NCBI GenBank assembly: GCA_963677175.2
Contig: CAXXES010000001.1
Location: 434,001-498,000 of the forward strand
Source of the DNA: Sunxiuqinia sp963677175
Lineage (GTDB): Bacteria > Bacteroidota > Bacteroidia > Bacteroidales > Prolixibacteraceae
DNA: 64,000 nucleotides
Direction of reading: 5' to 3'
Shown here: piece after piece, positions 34,375 through 43,216 of the stretch
Position numbering within the stretch: the stretch's first letter is position 1
Layout: each line of letters starts with the position of its first letter
Translations under genes and position numbers: made by a program
Notes under the pieces: generated by a model
What the model was told of the DNA's origin: nothing
What the model saw: only the letters and a program-made list of their open reading frames with translations
Databases searched by the model: none

Positions 34375-35733
34375 ATGCAATTCGAATTGAACAGAGAATT
34401 TATCGACGAGCTAAAGGTTCTTATTGAAAGTCAATCGGCGGAAGCCGTTTTGGATAAGCTTGAAGGACTCCACCCAACCGACATTGCCGAACTCATGGAC
34501 GAGCTGAACATGGAGGAGGCCAAGTACCTTTACCTGCTGCTCGATCCCGAACGGGCTTCGGATGTGATGGTTGAAATCCCGGAAAACGAACGCCGGCGGT
34601 TTCTGAAAGTCCTTCCTCCCGAATTGATTGCCCGTCAGTTTATCGAATACATGGATTCGGATGATGCGGCCGACGTGGTTGGCGACCTGGAAGACGACAT
34701 GAAGGAAGCCGTTCTTCAGGAGATGAAAGACAAAGAGCAAGCCGGCGATATTGCCGACCTGCTAGAATATGACGAAGAGTCGGCCGGCGGTTTGATGGCC
34801 AAGGAATTGATAAAAGTGAATGAGAACTGGACAGTCCAAACCTCACTCAAGGAAATATCGGCCCAGGCCGAACACATCGATGAAATTTATTACGTGTATG
34901 TGGTTGATGATGGTGACTTTTTAAAAGGCATCCTTTCACTAACCAAGTTGATTCTTAATCCGACCAACTCAAAGATTAAGACCCTGCTCGAAGATGACCT
35001 TCACTATGTAAAAACGGATGCCACGCAAGAAGAAGTGGCCCAGTTGATGGAACGATTCGACTTGGTAGCCATTCCGGTGGTCGATCACATTGGACGACTG
35101 AAAGGCCGCATTACCATTGACGACGTGGTGGATGTGATTCGGGAAGAAGCCGAGAAAGATTACCAAATGGTGTCGGGTATTACAGGCGATGTGGAGTCGG
35201 GCGACCGCGTATGGAACTTAACCCGTGCCCGCCTGCCGTGGCTGCTGATCGGACTGATTGGCGGTATTTTGGGCGCCCGCGTATTGGGCGCCAACGAAAC
35301 GGCGCTGGCACAAATTCAGGGCATTGCCTTTTTCATTCCTCTGATTGCCGCTATGGCCGGTAATGTTGGCGTACAATCGTCATCCATTGTGGTACAAACC
35401 ATTGCCAGCGGTGCCCGCGATTTCGACTCCATTGGAAAAAAACTGGCGAAGGAACTAGCCGTTGGCTTAATCACCGCACTGGTGTTCTCCACCTTAATCT
35501 TTGTGTATAATTTCTTCTTTACCGAAAGTCTGAAATTAACCTGGGCTGTTAGCATTTCGCTGTTTATCGTGATCGTTTTCGCGTCCCTCTTCGGAACTAC
35601 AATTCCGCTGGTATTAAACAAGTTGAAGATTGACCCAGCCTTGGCAACAGGGCCTTTCATCACAACCACCAACGACATACTGGGACTAATCTTGTACATG
35701 ATAGTCGCCAAAATGTTTTTCAATATCATTTAA
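34375..35733 (+). CDS. mgtE: Magnesium transporter MgtE
   Basis: Mg2+ channel/transporter of about 452 residues. A helical N domain (about 10-125) has the acidic LHPTDIAELMDEL repeat and SAGGLMAKELI. A CBS-domain pair (about 130-250) is the cytosolic magnesium sensor. The C-terminal five-helix pore domain (about 285-450) includes AAMAGNVGVQSSSIVVQTIA and TTNDILGLILYM. The ATG at 34375, not an in-frame TTG upstream, is chosen. It is probably co-transcribed with rsmA and the rim genes. Confidence 0.94.
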   Translation: MQFELNREFIDELKVLIESQSAEAVLDKLEGLHPTDIAELMDELNMEEAKYLYLLLDPERASDVMVEIPENERRRFLKVLPPELIARQFIEYMDSDDAADVVGDLEDDMKEAVLQEMKDKEQAGDIADLLEYDEESAGGLMAKELIKVNENWTVQTSLKEISAQAEHIDEIYYVYVVDDGDFLKGILSLTKLILNPTNSKIKTLLEDDLHYVKTDATQEEVAQLMERFDLVAIPVVDHIGRLKGRITIDDVVDVIREEAEKDYQMVSGITGDVESGDRVWNLTRARLPWLLIGLIGGILGARVLGANETALAQIQGIAFFIPLIAAMAGNVGVQSSSIVVQTIASGARDFDSIGKKLAKELAVGLITALVFSTLIFVYNFFFTESLKLTWAVSISLFIVIVFASLFGTTIPLVLNKLKIDPALATGPFITTTNDILGLILYMIVAKMFFNII

Positions 35734-35735
35734 AA

Positions 35736-36191
35736 ATGACCCTTTCCAGAATCATTATAGGACGCGAGGATATTGCCGACTTTCCATATTTAAATTTGGA
35801 AGGTATTGAAGTGAAAACCGACTCAGGGGCTTACACCTCCAGCTTTCACTGTCACAACATCAAAATCATTCAGCTTGACGGACAGACAAAACTCAAATGT
35901 TTGTTTCTCGATCCGCAGCACCAAAAATATCATGATAAAGAATTTATTTTTGATACCTTTTCGCTGAAAAAAGTAAAAAGCTCCAATGGCCAGCTTGAGG
36001 AGCGTTTCAGCATTTCAACAGAAATCAAATTGTTTGGACAGATTTTCCCGATTGAGCTCACACTGACCGAACGGGGAGCCATGAAATTTCCGGTTTTGCT
36101 AGGCCGAAGATTCCTTTCCAAACGCTTTGTCGTTGACAGTTCATTGCGTAATTTATCGCACAAAGGAAAAATCAAAATCGTAACTTTTTAA
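35736..36191 (+). CDS. RimB-like retropepsin-type protease (ATP-dependent zinc protease family)
   Basis: A 151-residue protein of the COG4067 family. IIIGREDIADFP opens the beta barrel, KTDSGAYTSSFHC (about 27-39) is the retropepsin-like D(T/S)GA active-site loop, and FPVLLGRRFLSKRFVVD is the conserved C-terminal segment. In Pseudomonas, RimB cleaves glutamate tails added by RimK. It starts two bases after mgtE, and rimK follows after nine bases, supporting a joint role in tailing and trimming a ribosomal protein or another target. Confidence 0.87.
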   Translation: MTLSRIIIGREDIADFPYLNLEGIEVKTDSGAYTSSFHCHNIKIIQLDGQTKLKCLFLDPQHQKYHDKEFIFDTFSLKKVKSSNGQLEERFSISTEIKLFGQIFPIELTLTERGAMKFPVLLGRRFLSKRFVVDSSLRNLSHKGKIKIVTF

Positions 36192-36200
36192 AAAAACTAA

Positions 36201-37073
36201 ATGAAAATTGTTGTTTTATCTCGAAACCCCAACCTATATTCCACACAGCGCTTAGTTGAGGCTGGGAAACAGCGCGGACACGAAACGCTGATTGTTGACC
36301 ATTCGAAATGCGACCTGATAATTGAAAGGAAAAAACCGGCGGTTTACTACAAAGGCCAAAAACTGGAAGATGTTGATGCGGTGATTCCGAGAATCGGGGC
36401 TTCGGTCACCTTTTACGGAACAGCGGTGGTTCGTCAGTTCGAAATGATGAAAGTCTTTACTGCCATTGAATCGCAAGCGCTGGTTCGATCGCGCGACAAG
36501 TTGCGCAGCCTTCAAATTTTGAGCCGCGCCGGACTGGGATTGCCCAAAACGGTTTTCACCAACTATTCGCGCAATGTAAAGGACATCATCCAGATTGTAG
36601 GCGGAACGCCCGTAGTTATCAAGGTGCTGGAAGGCACGCAGGGACTGGGCGTGGTGCTGGCCGAAACCGACAATGCCGCCGAATCTGTTATTGAAGCTTT
36701 TAACGGACTCAAAGCCCGGGTAATCGTTCAGGAATACGTCACCGAATCGAAGGGAGCCGATGTACGCGCCTTTGTGGTTGACGGCGTGGTGGTGGGCGCC
36801 ATGAAACGTCAGGGTAAAAAAGGCGAATTTCGCTCGAACCTGCACCGGGGCGGAACTGCCGAAATTATTGAGCTAACCGAAGATGAAGAGAATGCAGCCC
36901 TGAAAGCTGCCCGCGTGATGGGACTGGGCGTGGCTGGTGTTGATATGTTACAATCGAACCACGGCCCGCTAATTTTAGAAGTCAATTCGTCACCAGGACT
37001 CGAAGGCATTGAAACTGCCACCGGCACCGACATTGCCCGGAGCATCATTCGCTATGTAGAACGTAATGTCTAA
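36201..37073 (+). CDS. rimK: RimK, ribosomal protein S6-type glutamate ligase
   Basis: ATP-grasp ligase that adds glutamate residues to the C-terminus of ribosomal protein S6 in enterobacteria. Of 290 residues, VIPRIGASVTFYG (about 53-65), the ATP-binding VVIKVLEGTQGLGVVLAE (about 133-150), QEYV...KGADVRAFVV (about 177-192) and the metal-site LEVNSSPGLEGIE (about 263-275) are all complete. It is embedded in a rimB-rimK-deacylase cassette. The actual target here is unproven. Confidence 0.93.
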   Translation: MKIVVLSRNPNLYSTQRLVEAGKQRGHETLIVDHSKCDLIIERKKPAVYYKGQKLEDVDAVIPRIGASVTFYGTAVVRQFEMMKVFTAIESQALVRSRDKLRSLQILSRAGLGLPKTVFTNYSRNVKDIIQIVGGTPVVIKVLEGTQGLGVVLAETDNAAESVIEAFNGLKARVIVQEYVTESKGADVRAFVVDGVVVGAMKRQGKKGEFRSNLHRGGTAEIIELTEDEENAALKAARVMGLGVAGVDMLQSNHGPLILEVNSSPGLEGIETATGTDIARSIIRYVERNV

Positions 37074-37085
37074 CTATTTTTAGGA

Positions 37086-38057
37086 ATGAGAAACCATCGC
37101 CCCATGACCATTTTGGGTACGGAAATCCGCCCCGGAAAACAAACCATCCTGAACCTGGATATTGCCCGTCTACATACCCGGGCAAAAGTTGAAGTGCCGG
37201 TTATTGTTGAACGTGGCCGGGAAGATGGTCCCGTACTTCTGCTGAATGCCGGTATTCATGGTAACGAAGTCAATGGGGTGGAAATCGTTCGCGAAATTAT
37301 TTCAAAAAAAATCAACAAACCCAAACGAGGCACGGTGATTTGCATTCCGGTATTAAATGTCTTTGGCTTTTTGAGCCAGACCCGTGATTTTCCGGATGGC
37401 AAAGATCTGAACCGGGTATTTCCAGGTTCGAAAAATGGCTCATTGGCCAGCATTTTCGCCTTTCACCTGATGAACAACATTCTTCCACATGTCGATTACT
37501 GCATCGATTTTCATACCGGAGGTGCCAACCGATTTAATAGCTCGCAAATCCGTATTAGCCGGGGAAACCCCGAATTACTGGAGCTGGCCAAAGTGTTTAA
37601 TCCCCGGTTTATCGTATTTGCTCCCGACCGCGAAAAATCGTTTCGACAGGCAGCAACGCTTGCCGGCAAGCCGGTTTTGCTTTTCGAGGGCGGCAAATCG
37701 CTCGACTTCCACAAGCGGATTACCATGCGAGGCATCCGCGGGGTGATGCAAGTGATGAACCATTTGGGCATGCGCGATTTCTCCGAAGGACTGGCTCATA
37801 TGGAAATGCACGAATCGATAATTATTGAGCAATCCATGTGGGTTCGTGCCCGACATGGCGGCCTTTTTCGGTTTCACATCAAGGATGGGGCAAAAGTTGA
37901 AAAAGGTGAAATTATCGGAAGCATCTCCGATCCATACGGAAAATTTGAACATAAAGTAAAGATGCCGTCTGGCGGGCACGTACTTGGATTGAACCACGCC
38001 CCCATTGTTTATCAGGGTGATGCATTGCTCCATTTGGGAAGCACCCACAAAGGATAA
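37086..38057 (+). CDS. Succinylglutamate desuccinylase/aspartoacylase-family zinc hydrolase
   Basis: A 323-residue M14-like metallo-deacylase. NAGIHGNEVNGVEIVRE (about 53-69) gives zinc ligands His and Glu, and YCIDFHTGG (about 138-146) the third zinc ligand His. A C-terminal barrel-sandwich-like region (about 240-315, HVLGLNHAPIVYQGDALLH) follows. It directly follows rimK (12 bases). In several bacteria this family co-occurs with rimK and rimB, so it may remove or process glutamyl modifications. That role is inference; catalytic details are family knowledge. Confidence 0.87.
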   Translation: MRNHRPMTILGTEIRPGKQTILNLDIARLHTRAKVEVPVIVERGREDGPVLLLNAGIHGNEVNGVEIVREIISKKINKPKRGTVICIPVLNVFGFLSQTRDFPDGKDLNRVFPGSKNGSLASIFAFHLMNNILPHVDYCIDFHTGGANRFNSSQIRISRGNPELLELAKVFNPRFIVFAPDREKSFRQAATLAGKPVLLFEGGKSLDFHKRITMRGIRGVMQVMNHLGMRDFSEGLAHMEMHESIIIEQSMWVRARHGGLFRFHIKDGAKVEKGEIIGSISDPYGKFEHKVKMPSGGHVLGLNHAPIVYQGDALLHLGSTHKG

Positions 38058-38065
38058 GCGGTGAC

Positions 38066-38322
38066 TTGATACTGGATACTAGATGGAGGCTCAGTGCCTC
38101 TTCGCTTGCGAACTTGAAACTTATCGGTAATCGGAATCGATGGTCGGTTGCTCTTCTGCTTGTGGTTGCACAACTCGAAACTCGAAACCCGAAACCCGAA
38201 ACTTATCGGTTGCTCCTCCGCCAGTGGTTGGATCCTTGGAACTTGAAACTTAGAACTTGAAACTTAGAACTTGAAACTTGGAACTTGGAACTTGAAACTT
38301 GGAACTTGAAACTTGAAATCCC
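38066..38322. repeat. Degenerate AACTTGGAAC/AACTTGAAAC repeat tract
   Basis: Non-coding. From 38236 to about 38315 the word GAACTTGAAACTT or GAACTTGGAACTT repeats with 7- and 14-base periodicity. Before it there are looser versions (CTCGAAACTCGAAACCCGAAAC; GAACTTGAAACTTATCGG twice). The same word makes up the flanks of the four-helix-bundle gene at 3.5-4.0 kb. No gene was seen inside. Confidence 0.7.
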
Positions 38323-38326
38323 CCCC

Positions 38327-39583
38327 CTACACCGTATTCATAGCCTCCACCGGATCAAGCCGGGCAGCCGAGAGCGCGGGCAAAAATCCGGATAAAATAC
38401 CAATCACCCCCGAAATCATCAGTCCCAGAATCACATTCTCCACATTCATAGCAATGGTCATATCCGACACATAGCTAAAGATACCGGTTCCCAAAAAGAT
38501 CAAAAACAAGCCAACAGCACCACCTGCCAGCGAAAGAATGACTGATTCGAAAATAAATTGAAGCAGGATGAAATATTTTTTGGCACCCAAAGCCTTTTGA
38601 ATTCCGATAATCCGGGTACGTTCTTTCACCGAAACAAACATGATGTTGGCAATTCCAAAACCGCCCACCACAATACTAAACCCACCAATCACCCAGCCAG
38701 CCAGGTTGAAAACCACAAAAAAAGCATCAAATCGGTTGCTAATCGCACTCACTTCATTTATGGCAAAATCATTTTCCTCCATCGGTCGCAACCGGTGCAG
38801 CGAGCGCATAATACCCTCCAGCTCCGCCGCAAATTCGTCCTTCCCAACACCTGGTTTCGACTTCACATTAATAGTTTGTCCGCGATCTCGGTTTTTAAAA
38901 TCAACCATATTGGCCGCATAAATCACCGGAATATGAATCCGTTTATCCATACTGGTACCAAACATGTCGGTACCTTTTTTCTCATAGGTTCCAATGACCA
39001 ACAAGCGGTGGCCTCCTGCTTTTATTTCCTTTCCAACCGGGTTTACGCCTCCAAACAGGCGATCAACCAGCTCGCTGCCAACCACTGCCATGGCAGCTCC
39101 TGAGTGGCTTTCCGATTCGGTAAAATAACGCCCCCTGTCGATGTTCAAGCTCCAGGTGTCAATTAAATCATGCGTAGTTGCCAGCACCTCGGTATTTTCG
39201 GCGCTGCTATTGTCAAACTGTACAGTCGTATTAAACCCGAAGAAAAAAACGGCATTTGCCGTATGCTGCGAGCGTCTGACCAGCTCATCGGCCTCATCCA
39301 TATCCGGAACCGGACGGTTCAGGTACTTCCACCAAGGATATTCGGTTTCCCCCTCAGGTGGTGTCCATGGCCATTTCTGAATGTAAACCATGTTGTCTCC
39401 CAGGGCATTCAGGCTGTTGCGAATGTAATTTTCCAGCGAATCAATCACCGTAAAAACGGAAATAATGGCAAAAATACCAATGGTAATGCCCAGTAAAGAA
39501 AGAAAAGTACGCAGCTTATTGGCCCGCAAAGAATCACCGGCAAACGAAAAACTTTCAAGTATGAGTCGAAGTAGAAGCATCAT
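38327..39583 (-). CDS. MacB-like ABC transporter permease
   Basis: About 418 residues from the ATG at 39583 (MMLLLRLILESFSFAGDSLR). An upstream ATG at 39811 would add residues encoded by repeat DNA and is rejected. An N-terminal helix (LRTFLSLLGITIGIFAIISVF) is followed by a MacB periplasmic core domain (about 45-270) and three C-terminal helices with FVSVKERTRIIGIQKALGAK, the ATPase-coupling motif. It ends in the typical LSAARLDPVEAM. No ATPase or membrane-fusion gene is adjacent. It may export a peptide, lipid or drug. Confidence 0.88.
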   Translation of the reverse strand: MMLLLRLILESFSFAGDSLRANKLRTFLSLLGITIGIFAIISVFTVIDSLENYIRNSLNALGDNMVYIQKWPWTPPEGETEYPWWKYLNRPVPDMDEADELVRRSQHTANAVFFFGFNTTVQFDNSSAENTEVLATTHDLIDTWSLNIDRGRYFTESESHSGAAMAVVGSELVDRLFGGVNPVGKEIKAGGHRLLVIGTYEKKGTDMFGTSMDKRIHIPVIYAANMVDFKNRDRGQTINVKSKPGVGKDEFAAELEGIMRSLHRLRPMEENDFAINEVSAISNRFDAFFVVFNLAGWVIGGFSIVVGGFGIANIMFVSVKERTRIIGIQKALGAKKYFILLQFIFESVILSLAGGAVGLFLIFLGTGIFSYVSDMTIAMNVENVILGLMISGVIGILSGFLPALSAARLDPVEAMNTV

Positions 39584-39694
39584 TTTGTTTCGATCAATAA
39601 AGATAGAATTATTCCAATCAACACAAGCCCGTTCGAACTCAAAAAAAAAATTCACTGCTATTAACTCATTCGACTTTGACAGATAAATCACTGC

Positions 39695-40135
39695 AAAACG
39701 AAACATGACCGCATCAACGTGCTTCATAACCACAGCAAAGTGCCTCATCACCACGACAAAGCGCAAAAAACGGTTGCGGAATGCATCACAACCGAAGCAA
39801 AGTGCCTCCAACCGTTGCGAAATGCATCACAACCGAAGCGAAGTGCCTCCAACCGCTGCGAAATGCATCACGACCGTTGCGAAATGCATCCAACCGTTGC
39901 GAAATGCATCACGACCTGGTCGGATGGCGTTTCGCAACGGTTTTTCGCGTTCCGCAGCGGTTTTTTGCGTTTCGCAACCGTTTCTCGCGTTCCGCGTTGG
40001 TTTTTTTGCATTTCGCAGCGGTTTTTTGTGTTTCGCAACCGTTTTTTTGTGTTTCGCGTTGATTTTTTGCGTTTCGCAGCAGTTGAGCCTCGAATTGCGC
40101 CATATTTTTACATTTCGCAGCGGTTTTACTCATTT
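39695..40135. repeat. Convergent inverted array of ~21-bp degenerate repeats
   Basis: The left arm (about 39695-39916) has about nine head-to-tail units like CCGTTGCGAAATGCATCACAA. A short centre is followed by the right arm (about 39927-40135), with about eight units like GCGTTTCGCAACGGTTTTTT, the reverse complement of the same core (CCGTTGCGAAAyGC). Units are 20-22 bases and diverged from each other. The 21-base period keeps frames open, producing spurious reading frames. It lies upstream of the MacB-like gene. 40136-40260 shows nothing further. Confidence 0.8.
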
Positions 40136-40260
40136 TGAAAGGGAAATGAATGTGTTTTACCCAATCGAAAGCTGACTTGCTGTCGTTTTTGGATCAAATC
40201 AACCCTTAAGATCCGTTTGGCAAAGTTTTCCCATAAGAATTTTGAATTGCTCTGTAATAA

Positions 40261-40350
40261 GGTCACGGACCTATTTGATATTTTCGGTTTCGCTTTTATC
40301 ACAGATTGTTAAAGACTCGAAACATGACACTAAATTATTCGCACTACTTA
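40261..40350. repeat. Dispersed ~90-bp element, copy A
   Basis: GGTCACGGACCTATTTGATA through CGCACTACTTA, nearly identical over 90 bases to copy B at 62352-62442 (about four differences). The first 11 bases form a GGTC/GACC hairpin. No open frame. Confidence 0.8.
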
Positions 40351-40484
40351 CATTCAAATGTGTATCAAAGGAACACCAAAATCATCTTCGCCCCCCCTTT
40401 CAATATCAAAAACAGTTCAATCTTTTTGGCAATAAAAATGCTGAATTCGCTTCCTTTTGCGAAAGGAAAATCAGTCGATTTTAT

Positions 40485-40492
40485 TATCTTTG
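40485..40492 (+). promoter_or_regulatory. -7 promoter box of purH
   Basis: TATCTTTG fits TAnnTTTG, 24 bases before the purH start codon. TTTG at 40456-40459 is somewhat too far upstream for a standard -33 box. Confidence 0.5.
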
Positions 40493-40516
40493 TCCATCAA
40501 TTTCAAAAGACTATAA

Positions 40517-42106
40517 ATGAAGGATTTAAAAACGATTAAATCAGCGCTTATCTCGGTTTATCATAAAGACAGACTGGATGCTATCGTAAAAAAACTGGAT
40601 CAATTAGGTGTTCAAATATATTCAACCGGAGGAACTCAATCCTTTATCGAAGGTTTAGGAGCCAAGGTGACAGCCGTAGAAAGTTTAACAAGCTACCCAG
40701 CCATCCTTGGAGGCCGGGTAAAAACACTTCACCCAAAAGTTTTTGGAGGAATTCTTAACCGTCGCGATCATGAAGGTGATCAAAAGCAATTACTTGATTA
40801 TGAGATTCCGGAGATTGATTTGGTGATTGTTGATTTATATCCCTTTGAAGAAACTGTCGCCTCGGGCGCATCAGAAGAAGACATCATTGAAAAAATAGAT
40901 ATTGGCGGTATTGCACTGATTCGTGCAGCTGCAAAGAACTTTAAAGACGTTGTCATCGTTTCATCGCGCGAGCAGTACGAAGATTTCATTCAGCTGCTGG
41001 ATGAAAAAAACGGAGAAAGCTCGATCGACGACCGGAAAGCCTTTGCGCGAAAAGCGTTTGCTACTTCATCGCATTACGATTCGGCGATCTTCAATTATTT
41101 CAACGAAGGAATAACAGAAACCAACCGCGTAAGCCTGAACGACGGACATGTGCTTCGTTATGGCGAAAACCCGCACCAGTCGGCCACTTTTTACAAGTTC
41201 GACAACGCGAAAAACAAAACCACATTGGCCAATGCCGAAGTACTACAGGGCAAAGCTTTGTCGTACAACAACCTGCTGGATGCTGATGCGGCCTGGAAAT
41301 CAGCCAGCGATGCCTACCATGCCGTTACACACCTGGAAAACAAAGTGGCTGTTTCGGTTATTAAGCACCTCAACCCTTGCGGGCTGGCAGTAACCGGCAA
41401 CATCCTTCAATCGCTTGATTTGGCTTGGGCGGGCGACCCCATTAGCGCATACGGCTCAATTATCTGCTTTACTGACACCGTAACGGCGGATGTGGCGAAC
41501 TGGTTCGGGAAAAAATTTGTAGAAATCATCATTGCTCCGGAATTCACTCCCGAAGCACTCGAAATATTAAGCAAAAAGAAAAATCTTCGCTTGCTGGTAA
41601 CACCTGTAAAAGCTGAGATTACCGGCGAGAAATTGTACCGTTCCATCAGTGGTGGCATGCTGGTGCAAGATGAAGATGAAGGCATGGATGCCGAATTCAA
41701 AAATGTCACAAAAATTCAATTTGATGACAATAAATTAAATCTGGCCAAGTTTGGTATAACAGCGTGTAAACATTTAAAAAGCAACGCCATTGCTTTGGTA
41801 ACCGAAAACGCCGATGGTTCGTTTTGGCTGACAGGTGCCGGCATGGGACAGCCCAACCGGCTGGACAGTCTTCGTCAATTGACCATCCCACGTTTTAACC
41901 TGAAAGAAGGAATCAAGATCGAAGAGTCAGTTCTGATCTCTGATGCCTTTTTCCCCTTCCGCGACAGCATTGAAGCCGCCAACGAATATGGTGTAAAATA
42001 CCTGGTTGAACCCGGCGGAAGTATTCGCGACGAGGAAGTGATTGAAGCGTGTGACGAGTTTGGCATGGCCATGTTGTTTACCGGAAGACGTCATTTTAAA
42101 CATTAA
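40517..42106 (+). CDS. purH: Bifunctional AICAR formyltransferase/IMP cyclohydrolase
   Basis: Catalyses the last two steps of IMP synthesis. 529 residues: an N-terminal IMP cyclohydrolase (MGS-like fold) with STGGTQ and GGRVKTLHPKVFGGIL, and a C-terminal AICAR transformylase with RYGENPHQSA, HLNPCGLAV and the terminal LFTGRRHFKH. The domains are complete and of normal length. It lies 53 bp upstream of mreB in the same direction, so read-through is possible. Confidence 0.96.
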   Translation: MKDLKTIKSALISVYHKDRLDAIVKKLDQLGVQIYSTGGTQSFIEGLGAKVTAVESLTSYPAILGGRVKTLHPKVFGGILNRRDHEGDQKQLLDYEIPEIDLVIVDLYPFEETVASGASEEDIIEKIDIGGIALIRAAAKNFKDVVIVSSREQYEDFIQLLDEKNGESSIDDRKAFARKAFATSSHYDSAIFNYFNEGITETNRVSLNDGHVLRYGENPHQSATFYKFDNAKNKTTLANAEVLQGKALSYNNLLDADAAWKSASDAYHAVTHLENKVAVSVIKHLNPCGLAVTGNILQSLDLAWAGDPISAYGSIICFTDTVTADVANWFGKKFVEIIIAPEFTPEALEILSKKKNLRLLVTPVKAEITGEKLYRSISGGMLVQDEDEGMDAEFKNVTKIQFDDNKLNLAKFGITACKHLKSNAIALVTENADGSFWLTGAGMGQPNRLDSLRQLTIPRFNLKEGIKIEESVLISDAFFPFRDSIEAANEYGVKYLVEPGGSIRDEEVIEACDEFGMAMLFTGRRHFKH

Positions 42107-42159
42107 ACCCAAAAAACTGCTTCGGCGGAAATTTAGATACAGTAAGGAGAAATAAAACT

Positions 42160-43182
42160 ATGGGATTGTTTTCATTTTTGACCCAGGAAATTGCGATTGA
42201 CCTTGGAACGGCAAATACCATTATCATCCAGAATGATAAAATTGTGGTGGATGAACCGTCAATTGTAACGATCGACCTGAAAACAGAAAAGCTTGTTGCC
42301 ATTGGCGAAAAGGCTCGTCAGATGCAGGGAAAAACACACGCCAACCTGAAAACCATCAGGCCATTGCGCGATGGGGTAATTGCCGATTTTAATGCCGCCG
42401 AACAAATGATCCGGGGAATGATTAAAATGATCAACCCTAAATCACGGTTCTTTTCACCCGCTTTAAGAATGGTCGTCTGTATCCCATCCGGATCAACAGA
42501 AGTTGAAATCCGCGCGGTACGCGACTCTGCAGAACATGCCGGGGGACGCGAAGTGTATATGATTTATGAACCCATGGCCGCTGCCATTGGAATTGGGCTC
42601 GACGTAGAAGCGCCCGAAGGAAGCATGATCGTTGACATTGGTGGAGGAACAACCGAAATTGCCGTAATTTCGCTGGGTGGTATCGTCACCAACAAATCCA
42701 TCCGGATTGCTGGCGATGACCTGACAGCCGACATTATGGAGTACATGCGCCACCAGCACAACATCAAAATAGGCGAACGAACAGCCGAAGAAATTAAAAT
42801 ACATGTTGGCTCTGCCTTGTCGCAACTGGAGGATCCGCCTAATGATTACATCATTCAGGGGCCAAACCAAATGACCGCTTTGCCCATTGAAGTACCGGTA
42901 TCCTATCAGGAAATTTCGCACTGCCTGGAAAAATCGATTTCAAAAATTGAAACAGCCATTTTGAGTGCGCTGGAGCAAACACCGCCGGAGTTGTACTCCG
43001 ACATTGTTTCCAGGGGGATCTACCTGGCTGGTGGCGGCGCCTTGTTGCGCGGACTGGACAAACGGCTGACCGAGAAAATCAATATTCCGTTTCACATTGC
43101 CGAAGACCCCTTGAGAGCAGTAGCACGTGGAACAGGCATCGCGTTAAAAAATGTTGATAAATTCTCCTTCCTGATCAGGTAA
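42160..43182 (+). CDS. mreB: Rod-shape-determining actin homologue MreB
   Basis: A 340-residue bacterial actin that organises lateral cell-wall synthesis. DLGTANT (14-20) is phosphate-1, IVDIGGGTTEIAVISLGG phosphate-2, and GGGALLRGLD the adenosine motif near the end. AAGGAG lies 10 bases before the ATG, an unusually clear Shine-Dalgarno for this window. It is the first gene of mreB-mreC-mreD-mrdA-rodA, the elongasome operon. Confidence 0.97.
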   Translation: MGLFSFLTQEIAIDLGTANTIIIQNDKIVVDEPSIVTIDLKTEKLVAIGEKARQMQGKTHANLKTIRPLRDGVIADFNAAEQMIRGMIKMINPKSRFFSPALRMVVCIPSGSTEVEIRAVRDSAEHAGGREVYMIYEPMAAAIGIGLDVEAPEGSMIVDIGGGTTEIAVISLGGIVTNKSIRIAGDDLTADIMEYMRHQHNIKIGERTAEEIKIHVGSALSQLEDPPNDYIIQGPNQMTALPIEVPVSYQEISHCLEKSISKIETAILSALEQTPPELYSDIVSRGIYLAGGGALLRGLDKRLTEKINIPFHIAEDPLRAVARGTGIALKNVDKFSFLIR

Positions 43183-43216
43183 AACTGAGTAGGAAGGAGC
43201 AAAACCCTCCTACTTC

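Noticed and set aside
39695..40135. CRISPR array
   Set aside because: Units are contiguous and diverged, with no unique spacers, the second half is inverted, and no cas genes are present.
39705..40175. Repetitive open frames (KCITTEAKCLQPLRNAS-like) over the 21-bp array
   Set aside because: The 21-base period keeps several frames open at once, the frames run across the turn of the array, and there is no start signal. It is repeat DNA rather than a gene.
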